Positions 34,219-46,136 of a DNA stretch of 64,000 bases are shown piece after piece (positions within the stretch are counted from its first letter, which is position 1; each line of letters opens with the position of its first letter). The DNA is from Schistocerca nitens (taxonomy: Eukaryota; Arthropoda; Insecta; Orthoptera; Acrididae), in NCBI RefSeq assembly GCF_023898315.1, contig NC_064622.1:275767503-275831502 (forward strand). Reading direction: 5' to 3'. The position numbers and the translations under genes are program-made. The notes below the pieces were generated by a model. The model made no database searches. It was not told where the DNA came from and worked only from the letters and a program-made list of their open reading frames with translations.

Positions 34219-35055
34219 GTAAAAGTAATAATAATAGTGTAAGCATCCCTTGCTTAGTGAAAACAATTGCAAACGTTCTAATCGTTGTATTTCAGCACAA
34301 TGACAAATTTTACTTAAAACTGTTTGTGCATGTGTAGTTTCTAGCTTTGTAATTGAGAGATTGTTGTTTCGATTCTCGTTAGATGCGTTTTTTAAACTTT
34401 TATCTGAATTCTATATTTATTATCAATTTTAAACTTTAATTTGCAAATATTCAGTCAAAACTTCCTAAAAATAAATTTTTGTTTTTGATTACTAACTGCG
34501 TGAAAAGAAGAATATTCATAATAAATAAAAGTTTGATAATTAAATGCGAAACATCAAACAGAAAATAAAATACCTTTTTATTTTACAGATTATGAATAAT
34601 TACATATTTTAACACATAAATACCTCGCATTTTTAACAAAATTTGAATTTATTATCAATACCCGCATTTTAGGTCATTATTAATTAAAAATAAAAAACTT
34701 CAATTTTATTAAAATATTATGGTTCAACATTTTTGGTTAATACTTCAATTTGCTAATAAATATACAATTCGAATAAAAGTACTAAAATGCATTTAGCGAG
34801 AACAGAACCAGCTATCTCAGGATCATACGACTACATGCTACGCATGCAGCTGCAGTTTGTTCCGTTAACGTACTTCTCAAAATTTTAACAGTGTTCAAAT
34901 CTTCGAAGTCGATTTTTTGCGTTTCTAAGAAGTGCTTCGGACTGCCTTAGGAAATTGATGCCCAGGCTCTGGCATTCACATTCTTCAAAATAGGAAGAAA
35001 ACCGAAGTGGGGCAGTCCGAAATACCTTGTTGTAAGACTAAGTCAGTATCTACTG
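33181..35055. other. Unassigned; GC-rich block then AT-rich DNA
   Basis: 33600-33900 is GC-rich. 34000-34780 is strongly AT-rich with an (aat)n microsatellite at 34184-34218. The words gacgttaaccctaatc near 33292 may be the 3' end of a SINE-B relative. No gene is supported. Confidence 0.4.
34184..34218. repeat. (AAT)n microsatellite
   Basis: About 12 uninterrupted aat/ata units, then interrupted copies to 34238. Confidence 0.93.
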
Positions 35056-35069
35056 ACAAGTGTCACTAC

Positions 35070-35306
35070 TGAGCGAGGTGTTGCAGTCGTTAGCATACTG
35101 GACTCCCATTCGTGAGGACAACGGTTCAAATCCGCGTCCGGCCATCCTGATGTAGGTTTCCCGTGATTTCCCTACATCGCTTCAGGCAAATGACGGGATG
35201 GTTCCTTGGAAACGGCACGGCCGACTTCTTTCCCCATCTTTTCCTAATCTGATGGGACCGATGACCTCGTTGTTTGGTCCCCTACTCCCAATCAACCAAC
35301 CAACCA
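35070..35306 (+). mobile_element. SINE-B copy 3, complete
   Basis: The tRNA-like head (gagcgaggtgttgcagtcg; B box ggttcaaatcc) is followed by the body with perfect hairpin GGGACC...GGTCCC (35254-35281) and a (caac)n tail. The target duplication acaagtgtcactac (14 bp) lies at 35056-35069 and 35307-35320. Confidence 0.96.
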
Positions 35307-35320
35307 ACAAGTGTCACTAC

Positions 35321-38300
35321 CGTCTGGCACTGTGATAACACTTGGGTCACACTGAAGCACATGACCAACCCTTTGTCATAACCACAATTCCAACAAGAGA
35401 TAAAATCGACTATATTATCTTAATGTATTAGCTTAACACAAAGTGCTGACACACTGTGACGAAATTAACTTCTATCATACGATCACAGGCTATGTTTACA
35501 AAATGGCCGATTTGGATGTCTCGTTTTGATAACATTCTGACACTGAAACCATTATTCAAGATGAAAAATTTGGTGTAGAAGTTCACCTCATACATCGACG
35601 TGCATTTATAGGGGTATGCATGCACGCAAGCAAGCAGTGTTTAGTATTCAACCTGACACTTGTAGGGTTGGTCCTCGTACTGTCCCTACAAGTACGCAAC
35701 ATAGAAAGATTCGACGAAGTAATTACGGACGACTAACGTTATTTTGTCAATTAAAAGCCAACAAAACATCCTAGGTGACGAAGTGCGATGCTGGAAATAG
35801 TATAAAACTTGGGTTTTTGATATCGAAGCTATTCAGTGACGATCCTGTAAATTGAGGTTCGAGCAACATTTTGGAATTCATTAGCCAGACCATTAATCGT
35901 CACTCATAGATTACTTCGAAGTTTTTGTTTGACATTATCAACTACGTCATCGGTCCGAATACTTGGTCAGCAACTCCACTGCCATTTCGAAACTCTCGAC
36001 ATCATTTTCGGACTTGATCGTCACTCATTACTTCAGGGCCATACATTACGCATAACTTATGACTGATTTCAATAGCTGAAGATCTTGACCCTACTAAAAA
36101 TCTAATCACACTGCGCATATCGAACCTGGTGGAATCTAACCAGGAATCTACGATTGTCTCGGCCACTGCGATCTGCTCTCGCCGACTGGCAAACGATTAC
36201 TATATCAAACCAACACTGCACTAGTTTCCTAAAGGGTCGATAGACAGTGCTAAAAGCGTGAAACTTCATACAGTTAAACATTACGTTTGGAGTACTGTGA
36301 ACAGCAAGTTCTGAATTTATTTCTAAGTAAAAAGATATCTAAAATTGAAACTCTTCGTGTAATTATAGTTTTCCCAAATTCTAGCTCTACTTGGTTCCAA
36401 TAGCCTCGAATTACAGAGGTTCTACAGCACTTAAAAATAAAATCGGATGTAAACTAATGATTTTTCTTTTTCATTGTACCTGAACCTTTACGGTTTTTCC
36501 TGAATGAATAGTACAATTAGTACAGTCACATACAAACTGTGTCGCGTAGAAGCGTATATTAACAAACAAACAGAAGAGGGATGCCTTGAAAGTGCGATAT
36601 TTGTGTACTGCATTTTCCTACTGTTACTTGGTTTACGGAGTCCAATAGCATTGCAGTTGATGTTTGAAAGGTACAAGATCAGTAACCGTACGTACTTTGA
36701 ATTCTACCAATCATTTTCTTTTTACAGCAGCAGCGCATGGTATAGTGTGCATCCAAACAAAACACAATGGCATACAAAGACAGATATGACACATTGACTG
36801 ATAAATGCTTTAAATTTTTCTGCTTACCACGTAGAGAAAATCGAACGTTTCGCACAAAAATTAATACAATTTAGATTGTGCCCTGTTCCACCATCTGCCA
36901 CAACGGCTGAAACAATAGAAGCAGCCACGTCGATAACAATTAATTTACGCTACACGTTTCGTCCCACTATCAAGTCTTTTATTCGACATGACTCCCCCCA
37001 CCGCCAGTCTCACGATATGTGAAAACAATTCCAAAGAAGGCAGCCGAGGGTAAGAACATAAAACAACAAACAACAACCAATTTTCGAAGAAGAGGTAGAC
37101 CGACCAGTGATTACTACAAAGAGTAGCAATCAGTCCACTAAACTAAAAAGGAACATAATGTCTGTCCAAAGCGTATACATGGGAAGGAATAAGCATCATT
37201 TAACAAATATAGCAGAACAGTTATTCCAAGGTTTTTATTGTATTTTTTTAATGTGACTAATATCTCAATACATTTTTACAATATATATCCTTATTTGTGA
37301 AAATACAACGGCAGTAAATGTAAAAAAGTTCATATCACTGCCGTAACTCACAACTTGGTATGTCCTGCAATACTGTTTTCCAACGACAATTTGATGTTGT
37401 ATTTAAAAATTTACATTGTTTTGAGAGCAGTTTTTTTGTCGACAATGCTTTAGGAACGTGTTCCCAGAAAAGCAGACAGTGATGGGTGTAAACGTCGTAC
37501 ATACGTGTTGTACGAGTATCATCTTGACTGCGAAATAGTTCAGTTTATAAGACGTGTTCAACTATCGTCTCGTGTGTGTTTCGTACAAATGGTTAACTGG
37601 AATACGGATTAATTTTCTGTTTGGGTGGTTTTACATCAATGGTACTGCGTACGTAGTTGATGACTATATGTCAGACGTCTAATCTCTTATTTTCGACCGT
37701 TCAGAAACGGGCGACTGAATTCAGATGTGCTGTACTTGTCCTTTGAGATGATGAAAGTGAGATGTCCCAAAACCGATGTAATATCCCAGAAAGTACGTAA
37801 CGAGATACTGGATTCAAAGTGAATGAAATAGACACTTGTTTTAACGAAAAGAATGGCGGAATTCGTGATGCTGACACTAGCACGGTGGCCAGAGGAGCAC
37901 TGGTATGGGAAAATGAATCAGAAGTGAAACAAAGTTTTCCCCTTTCTGCAGGGTCAGTCTTCATGTGACAGCACACGACTCTTAGCGCTTTCCTCTTTCC
38001 TGCTGACTGCGGGTGGTGCAACTAGAGCACGCGATTGATGATTGCGCCGAGCCTGCATATCACTTCATTGTCCTACCACGGCTTGCGCTGTCTGCCATCT
38101 ATCTGATCGTGTGCAAGTCCTGTTACCGCCGGCGTTTATTTATTATCTCTCATTCATTTACCTCTGTTTCTTCTGTTATGTTAAACGCTCAACAGGCAGC
38201 ACACACTGCGCCAATTCAAGACAAATTAAATGTAATTATTATGACATGGCGATCGACATCTTGGGCTTTTGCGCTCAAACTAAAATACATTGCGACTCTT

Positions 38301-38440
38301 GACGATTAAAATGACAAAAGGTCAAAAATGTTAAACACATTTCCCCTAAAACATAAAAACATCGTATTAATATTCTTATTGTGTGTTTTTTTCCTATAGA
38401 AATATTAAGCTTTTCAACAAATTACCTGTCACGAGCCACT
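35321..38440. other. Unassigned sequence (about 3 kb)
   Basis: This is the longest stretch in which I recognise neither a mobile element nor a gene. Base composition is ordinary to AT-rich. Open frames are below about 110 codons and lack any familiar motif. It may be intronic or intergenic single-copy DNA. Confidence 0.45.
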
Positions 38441-38760
38441 GATTACTAGTTGTACAGTAGGGGTTTATCACGAACGAGGAGAACATGGCAAGCGCCGTCG
38501 CCCGATTTCCCAGAAACTTTGCTCAGTGGAAGAGGGGTCAAAATACGCGTACACGCGTCTCGCTCTATCCGTAGATACTCGACCGTTTCGGAAAAAAACG
38601 CTGGTCAAAGTTTTCGAGGTACTTTATGTGCCTTTTATCGCGCGTACTTTCAGACAAAATGATGGCACAGTGGTTGGCGTCGCGGCTTGTTAATTTTGCC
38701 CTCAGTGTTCGAAACCCGATTATTACTTTTGTTTTTCATTTATAAATCCATGTCTGTAGA
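38441..38760 (+). repeat. tRNA-like repeat (unnamed family)
   Basis: Within 38661-38730, gatggcacagtggttggcg (A-box-like) and gttcgaaaccc (B-box-like) are spaced as in a tRNA. The upstream 38470-38640 text may belong to the same or another repeat. Confidence 0.4.
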
Positions 38761-39063
38761 AGATTACTACACGAATGTTTTCACTGTATATAGATATAAC
38801 GTTGTCTTATTCGTCTACTAATTCAATGTCAGATGAATGGAAAGAAAAGGAACGAGAAAATTATATAAAATTGTTTTCGGTGAAATTCCTATAGTGTTAT
38901 CTTGAGCCATAATCAATTGTAAGAGCCACTTCTAGGAAAAGTGATCCATTATGCATGGTTTACTGAGAAATTATTACCAACGTTCGAAATCTTCAATAAT
39001 GTTAATGACGTTTCTTTCGGCGTGAGATTCATATGAGAAAAATGTTACAGTGGTGAACCTGTC

Positions 39064-39265
39064 GGCCGGCCGTTGTGGGCGAGTGGTTCTAGGCGCTTCA
39101 GTCCGGAACCGCACTGCTGCTACGGTCGCAGGTTCGAATCCTGCCTTGGGCATGGATGTGTGTGATGTCCTTAGGTTAGTTAGGTTTAAGTAGTTCTAAG
39201 TTCTAGGGGACTGATGACCTCAGAAGTTAAGTCCGAGAGTGCTCAGAGCCATTTGAACCATTTTT
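39064..39265 (+). mobile_element. SINE-A copy 7
   Basis: ggttctaggcgc subfamily with B box ggttcgaatcc. The target duplication tgaacctgtc lies at 39054-39063 and 39266-39275. The hairpin has one broken pair (AGTCCG). Confidence 0.95.
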
Positions 39266-39275
39266 TGAACCTGTC

Positions 39276-39849
39276 TCCACGCGATGCTCGTGTCGTTGTG
39301 TTTCGAATGTTTCTACGATCGGTATCATCCGAGGGAATTCACCAAATCTTCCTGAAGAATAAACATATGAATAAAATATATGAATGAATATAAGAACTGA
39401 TATGAAAATGAAACATCAGAATATGAGAATTTAATAAGTTTATAGCCCACACTCGTTTGGTTATCAGCTAAACAGACAACAACTTCATTTTACAGCTATC
39501 TCCTTATCGTTGCACAAAACGAGCTAATTTAAATTGTTGCTCACTAAAATACTTACACCGTAACTGACAAGGTACGGTATTAGTGCAGTCTGCTCTCGGC
39601 TATGATAAGAGAGAACTGAAAATGTACCATCTGCGGACGTTAGTCAAAGAAAATCAGCATGTCCACACACTATCTGGTCAAAAGTATACAGACTAGTGTT
39701 GCCACTTTTTTTCCCGGGACAAATGAAGAACGAATTTTTTTATTTACTCATCTTTATTATATTTTAATGACGAATATGTAAGTTTTAACATGTTTTGTTT
39801 ATTTTACCTATTTAAAAAATCAATACAGTTATAATCGTAGTTGAAAATT
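39276..39849. other. Unassigned; possible Tc1 terminal repeat scrap
   Basis: 39667-39690 reads cactatctggtcaaaagtata, like the terminal repeat of a common insect Tc1-type family, but no partner repeat or transposase is attached. Confidence 0.35.
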
Positions 39850-40690
39850 GTCATTAATTCACTTTTTATCAAATTCGAGGTGCATTTATTTCCTACAACA
39901 CTTCACTTCAATGCCTTCTGTGAAAAAACCCTTTCTACTAAGCAGGGACAATAAAAATGAACGATATGACGTGAATACTACTAGGGATTTCTTTCTTGGA
40001 AAATCCTTGCACGAATTTCTTCCATATCTCAGTCACACCCTTATTTTTGTCATCAAAAGACTGACCCTTGTCTAGGCTTCTTTTAATTATTTGAAATTCT
40101 TCGTTTTCGCGACCCATGTTCAGTTGATCGATCTTTAAATATTCCGCAGCTTTTTAAAAATGGTCTAATTTATTGGTGATTTTATGTTTCAAAACAGCAT
40201 CTTGGAAAGGATGTTGTTTTCTGAGAAATCATATCATGGTAACAAATATCCCACAAAATTGTTGTAGAACTGTAGAAAATAGTTGCGAATAGTTTTTTTC
40301 CGTTAGTGCTTAATTCACCCATTAATTATATTGTCTTACTTTCGAAAAAGTCGTATTTCATTCTTTGCTCAATTTTTTCGCGAATTCCGTGCATTTCAGC
40401 ATGCATCTCGATAACTGACAGAGAAAATGATTCACTCTTCTTCATTGTTGTTTCTATCGAAAAAATTATGTCATGCAGAACCAACAAACATGCCGAAATT
40501 TTTGTCTTCTTCTTACATCTGATTATATTTTCTGATAGACGAGGGGATTCATTGCGGAATTCCAGAAAATGAGATCTTAGTACAGGCCATGTTTTTAATA
40601 CTCTTTCTTCCCATTGCATCTCATTCGCTTCAAACTGGAGATGCAAGTCCTTGTGACTTTGATTTGATTTCGAAGATGAAGGAACCACTT
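39850..40690 (-). pseudogene. Possible hAT-type transposase remnant
   Basis: On the minus strand a 120-codon frame (40688-40326) is followed, across several stops, by a stretch reading CPCLVERVFSQ and later NKCTSNLIKSELM. That resembles the C-terminal dimerisation region of hAT-type transposases, where a VERVFS core precedes NRL or NRC and a KSEL-like end. The upstream frame (EERVLKTWPVLRSHFLEF) has no motif I can place. No terminal repeats were found. It could equally be a fragment of a domesticated relative. The call rests on one short motif. Confidence 0.35.
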
Positions 40691-42211
40691 CATGGAATTC
40701 GCTTCAGAATTGTTCCAGAGATTCGATAGGCAGTAGACCGCACCATCAACAGAACAGGCTCTGCTAACGGTATACTACGCCTTCCACATCGCTGACAACG
40801 GATTCTACACAACGCTGGTGACTGCTTTGAACGACAGTAACACGTGCAAACATGTAACTCTTTTGTATCGGTTGTGAATAAATAGTTGCCACTATTTAAG
40901 TTCCAACCCTCGTATATACGAACTTGGAATATGCTCAAGATTTCTGCAGCACAGGTATCTTAAGGACATTCGTCTTCAATTTTGCGAGTACGTCCTTTCA
41001 CCCTTCTTATATACAGGAGCCACCTGTCTTTTTTTCCAGTCGCTTAGAGCTATATGCTTGGGGACAGATTCGCGATAAACACAAGCTAAATAAGGAGACA
41101 ACACGATCAGTATTCTCTGTAAAACCGAATTGGGATTTCATTCGGATCTGGCGAGTATTTGATTTAACTCTTCCAGATTAACGCCCTCCTCTCTCCACCA
41201 TCCGTGCACGCAGCTGTCACTTGCGCGCCGAGCGGGCTGCCTGTGATATGAACGCACGTAATTAACCGCGACGCAGACATGGGCTGTAGCACGAAAATAG
41301 CTTGACGGCAATGGGCGTTACGTGTACGGCCGCAAGCTCGCATACTCTCCTCACTGCGCGCGCCACTGAAATGTGCGCGTAATTGTTTTAGAGGACTAAT
41401 GGTCCGATAGGAGCCACATTAACAAGTTTAGCTACGCCAACTGTCGGCCTCATTACCTCTTCATTTACACCATGCCCATCAGCATTACCGTTACTGTCGA
41501 GTATTTTTTGTCCAATTTGTTTTCAGGAAATAGCTGACAACCTCCATTCCCGTTCATTTAGCAGCGAGTGTCTGAATTATGGCTGTGATATGGCAACGTA
41601 ATGGGCAGACGAATCGCACGATGTTTGCTGGAACACATTTATTTATTTATTTCAGTTCTTTCCTTAACTTGCATTATCCACTGTAGTCCACATTTTTTCG
41701 TTCTCAACAGCTCAGTTGGTATAAATACATACACTGTTGAATAAACTGATACTATCTTCTGGCATAAATTCATCGCACACCACACAAAAAAAAGTTATTT
41801 TTCTTAAAATTACTGTTGTATGGACTTATTAAAGCTTTGCCGCCAATAGATAATGTAGCAATCCAACGCTCTCCCTGGAAACTGCTCCCCGAATTTTAAC
41901 TCTGTGCCTACAGACGAAATTCCAGCGAAAATATGGCTGAACAATGTTCTCCCGGGTGTTAATGGGAAATACTAAATTTCTGAGACGGTGACGTTCTCCT
42001 TTAATCTTTAGCGTTGCGTGTCAAGTGCGTATTTGTGTCGTGTAGGTGTCTGCAATATGTGTTTATGTAGTGTAGGTTTGTTCTTGTATTATTACGGAAA
42101 ATTGTGTGAATCATAGGAACGGAGAAGGTGAAACGCTCACTTGACACATCGCCCATGCCTCTCGAATAATTTCAAAGCGCCCGTCGACTTAACTAGCCTT
42201 TGACAGAGAGC
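40691..42211. other. Unassigned sequence
   Basis: No supported gene or element. A short (tttat)n-like run lies at 41638-41652. Confidence 0.4.
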
Positions 42212-42223
42212 GTCACGTCTTCA

Positions 42224-42423
42224 AAAATGGTTCAAATGGCTCTGAGCACTATGGGACAAAACATCTGTGGTCATCAGTCCCCTAGAACTTAGAACTACTT
42301 AAACCTAACTAACCTAAGGACATCACACACATCCATGCCCGAGGCAGGGTTAGAACCTGCGACCGTAGCAGTCGCGCGGCTCGGGACTGAGCGCCTAGAA
42401 CCGCTAGACCACCGCGGCCGGCT
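42224..42423 (-). mobile_element. SINE-A copy 8
   Basis: Minus-strand copy with a complete head. The B box is mutated (gttctaaccc on the minus strand). The target duplication gtcacgtcttca lies at 42212-42223 and 42424-42435. Confidence 0.95.
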
Positions 42424-42435
42424 GTCACGTCTTCA

Positions 42436-43184
42436 TTATTGCATACGTCACAGAAAGGCTGGGGGTTTTATCTGCGATGTATGCACACAGTATGATCATC
42501 ACCACCACCGGTACGCAACCCCAACCCTGCTAGCCAAAGACTGGCGTCGAATATTTGGCCACTTGATAAAAGCCATGCAACTAAAGTGTTGGCCATGTAT
42601 TCTCACAGGTTACAAACGCGCCAGTCCAGAGCCCAGTGACCGCAATGCAAGGTGCAAGTCACTGCGCGATGACGGCAGCAGGATAAGTATGCAGAGGTGG
42701 TCTTGTGCAGAGCGACGGAAATACTCGTACTGTGTAGCCACGGGGTGAATGAACAGATGACTAAGAATGGGAATGTGTGAGACAGCGCTTTTGGTGTATT
42801 CAAAGAGCGAATATGGCAATAAAAATGCAGTGATAACTGAAAATTTGAGTCATGCCGGAATTTGCACATCATTTCTAGCTTTTCGTGAGCAGCCAGCATA
42901 CGGCTATCTGAGCACGCCTCCAGGTCTGACTCAAACTTCCATTGTCACCGATGATTCCACCTGCAATTTCCGAATACTACCAGCAGATGTTCTCCAACGG
43001 GCTAAGTGGAACAAGCAACATTTGTGCGAAATAGTCTGGGAAAGGCTTTGCTTAGACAATGACGCCCTCATCTCAGTTTGTGTGCGTACCATGAAACGAG
43101 TGATTTGAAAGTACCGAGATCTTCAAATGTATTTTCCATCCAACGGTACATTTCCGTACATGTGTTCCTTACCAAAACTTAATA
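42436..43184. other. Unassigned sequence
   Basis: Open frames reach 113 codons (42767-43108, plus) but show no family motif. They are regarded as chance. Confidence 0.4.
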
Positions 43185-43809
43185 GGGGGTGTTCAAAAAG
43201 TCTCTCCGCAGTGCCGTATGATTGTTAGACGTGGGTGTCGTATGATTGTTCGCTGTCCGGCTTTTCAACGAAACAATAAACGCACAACGATACTGCAGTG
43301 CTATTCTGTACCCATTCAAAGGAGAACTTGCGTTAAGTGAAATACTGAACGGTTATGGTGCAACCGCTCATACAGCTCGCGTTCCAATGTCACTGCTTGC
43401 TGATGTTTTTGGTGATTGCATAATTTCACAGAGACATTTGGCCTCCACGATCGCCTGACCTACCACCACCTGAAATTTTCTTCTGGGGTGCAGCGAAAGC
43501 AGCTGTCTACAAAAACCGTCCAAAATCCATCGATGAATTGAAAACTGCAATATCCACTTTCACTGCTTCTGTTACAGAAGAAATGTTACAGCTTGTGTTT
43601 GGAAACATGGTTAGACGAATTGAATTGTGTATTCAACAACAGGGGGGACACTTTGAACATCTAATGTGAAAATTTGTAAGTAAAAACGAATATTCAATAA
43701 ATTAATAACTTGTATTTCACTGAGTTTCATTTCGGTACATTCACTGCGGCATACGGCACGCGCGGCTAACCATGACACGGCACTGTGGAGAGACTTTTTG
43801 AACACCCCG
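43185..43809 (+). mobile_element. Mariner-type deletion derivative with both terminal repeats
   Basis: A 625-bp unit with terminal inverted repeats of about 30 bp (43186-43215 and 43779-43808, reading ggggtgttcaaaaagtctct inward, one mismatch). It is flanked by TA on both sides (43183-43184 and 43810-43811). Inside is the C-terminal third of a transposase: GYGATAHTARVPMSLLADVFGD, then a degraded end resembling the DFYLWG region. The DNA-binding part and the first catalytic Asp are gone, and the second Asp (usual QDGATAHTA) is Tyr. The intact ends suggest it was mobilised in trans. Confidence 0.85.
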
Positions 43810-43811
43810 TA

Positions 43812-44779
43812 CATGAAGTCCTCTCTACAGTCCCTAGAACCTGAAACAGGAAAACACCCTGTACACTCTCCCGTAGAGAAGTGGAAACTAGCTTAGGACA
43901 AATGTAGGCAAGGAAATTGGTCACGTTAATATCAAACGAACTATTGCGGCATTTAAAGAACTTTAGGCAAAATACGGATAATCTAAAGATGGATAGCAGA
44001 TCGGGGTTTGAATCCTTTCCTCCAACACATCACGTCACAAACAATGAGAACTAGGTTAGAAGAGGCTTGGAGCGCTGTGTAAATGATACATGCCCTTCCA
44101 CGTGAACAAGATCCCGTGGTTCCGAAAGTAGAGGGGTCATGATATTCTGCCAGATGAGTATATCCTGTAGGTGCGGAAGGTCCATGCGGCCAAGTTATTT
44201 TACTACACGAACAGTAGTGTTAAGCAATGTATAATTATTACTAAGTTAAACGATGAACTATTAAGTTGCTATACAATCCACAACAGACGACGGGACACAC
44301 AACAGAATAGAGGAATTTTTCCAGGTATTCAGTTACGTTAGTTTATAGTACATACGCAACTGTTGTCATTTGGTAATTGGTTGCCAGGGATACATTCATT
44401 ATGTAATCTCATATTTCTGCGGTCATAACGTCAAGTCTGACTAACAGCACAGCTCCTAGCCACAACTGTGGCCAGTATAAGGCGACCTACGAATAGTAGA
44501 CAAAAATGCGAGTCTTAATATATAGAACATCAAAAGTAAAAAATGCGTACAAAAGATAATAAATAAATAAAACTCGTTCATAAATATATTTCCGTGGCCG
44601 GTATCATTCTCACTAAAATACCTCTGGGTGTAGTACAGCGTCGTCTTATAAAATATTTGAAATCATGAAGCACTACCTGCAATGACAGACCTTTCGGTCG
44701 TGATACGGCAAAATTCGCTCAGTTTCGTTCTATGCATTTTATCGAGGGTTCAATTTGCTCTCTGCAGTTCTCATTTGGA
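43812..44779. other. Unassigned sequence
   Basis: No supported feature. A lone B-box-like ggggtttgaatcc at 44004-44017 has no convincing A box. Confidence 0.4.
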
Positions 44780-45927
44780 TCATACGAGGTGCGTTCAATA
44801 ATAATGCAACACTTTTTTTTTCCGAAAGCAAGATGGTTTTTTTCAGGATTCCAATAAACAATATTATCCCACGTCTTTAGTCTACAAAATCCTCTTTTTC
44901 AACATTATCTCTCTTCACTGCGATGCCCTTACGCCAACTTACTGCGAACGCCTATATGTCTCCATGGTACAACTCTACTGGTTGACGTCGGAGCCAACGT
45001 CTCACTGCGTCAATAAGCTCCCCACCATACACGTACTGCCTCTCGCGAACTGCATCTTTAATTGGACCAAACAGATGGAAGGTGCGAAATCGAAGTTGTA
45101 GTGTCAACAAGGGAGAACAGTCCAATGAAGTTTTGTATCTCTGATGGGCAGACTTGTGCCAGGGCTCGCGCTCTCATGGAGAAGTTCACTTGCATTCTTG
45201 TGGCGACGAACACGCTGAGGTCGTTTCTCCAATTACCTGAGAGTAGCATAAAACACTTCAGTTGATCGTTGCACAATGCGGGAGGACATCAAAAAGAACA
45301 ACCCCTTCAAAGTCTTAGAAGACGCGCCACTCCATTGATAGCTGTTTTTGCTGTTCGAAGAGATGAACTAATAATTCATTGCATGTGACGATGTTCGACA
45401 ACAAATTGTCACGATTCAGCCTCTTAAGGCGCAAGCAACTCCGCACTTATGGTCCTTCGTTGTTCCTTATATTCTTCTGTTAGAAGGCGAGGAACACAGC
45501 GGGTACACACCTTTGAGCACCCCAACTGGTAGACTAGTGTGCCAGCAGTACCAACGAAGACGTCCAGATCTGCAGCGAGGTGTCTGATAGTGATCCGTCG
45601 ATCACCTCGAATGAGATTGTCTGCACGCTCTAACATTGAGGGAGTCGCAGCTGTAGGCGGCCGGCCGGCACCCGGGAGATCGTACAAGTTTGCGCGCCCT
45701 TGTTGCGATGACAACAGACGCCTTGCCCAACGACTCACTGTGCTTTTTCTCACTGCTAGGTGTCCGTAGACACTCTGCAAGCATCTATGAATATCTGCGA
45801 TGCTCTGGTTTACCGCCAAAACAAACTCAATGACAGCTCTATGCTTGGAACGTATCTCTGTTACAGACACTATTTTGAAGGCTACGGATAGCGCTGCCAC
45901 CTATCGGAACTCGATGAAACTACATTA
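44780..45927 (-). mobile_element. Mariner element, SETMAR-transposase-like family
   Basis: On the minus strand the N-terminal half of the transposase is open (see next entry). The remainder is degraded but recognisable (FHLFGPIKDAV, AVRRWLRRQP). The 3' terminal repeat is at about 44788-44815 (ggtgcgttcaataataatgc). The opposite end is not visible where the Tc1-like element begins at 45928, suggesting that element entered or replaced the 5' end. Confidence 0.8.
45424..45900 (-). pseudogene. Mariner transposase N-terminal half
   Basis: The 158-codon frame includes VTEIRSKHRAVIEFVLAVN (start of the paired-like DNA-binding domain), DIHRCLQSVYG, STVSRWARR (recognition helix region), then GRPPTAATPSMLERADNLIR, RRITIRHLAADL (second helix-turn-helix), and YSKVCTR-like GCSKVCTRCVPRLLTEEYKEQR, the linker before the catalytic domain. 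This order is that of mariner-type transposases. The catalytic domain follows only in broken frames, so the protein would bind but not cut. Length is about 45 percent of a normal 345-residue enzyme. Whether the frame is expressed is unknown. Confidence 0.85.
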
Positions 45928-46136
45928 CTGGCTATTAAAATTGCTACAACACGAAGATGACGTGCTACAGACGCGAAATTTAACCGGCAGGAAGAAGATG
46001 CTGTCATATGCAAATGATTAGCTTTTCAGAGCATTCACACAAGGTTGGTGTCGGTGGCAACACCTACAACGTGCTGACATGAGAAAGTTTCCAACCGATT
46101 TCTCATACACAAACAGCAGTTGACCGGCGTTGCCTG

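Noticed and set aside
44004..44017. B-box-like ggggtttgaatcc
   Set aside because: No A box at the right distance and no recognisable SINE body.
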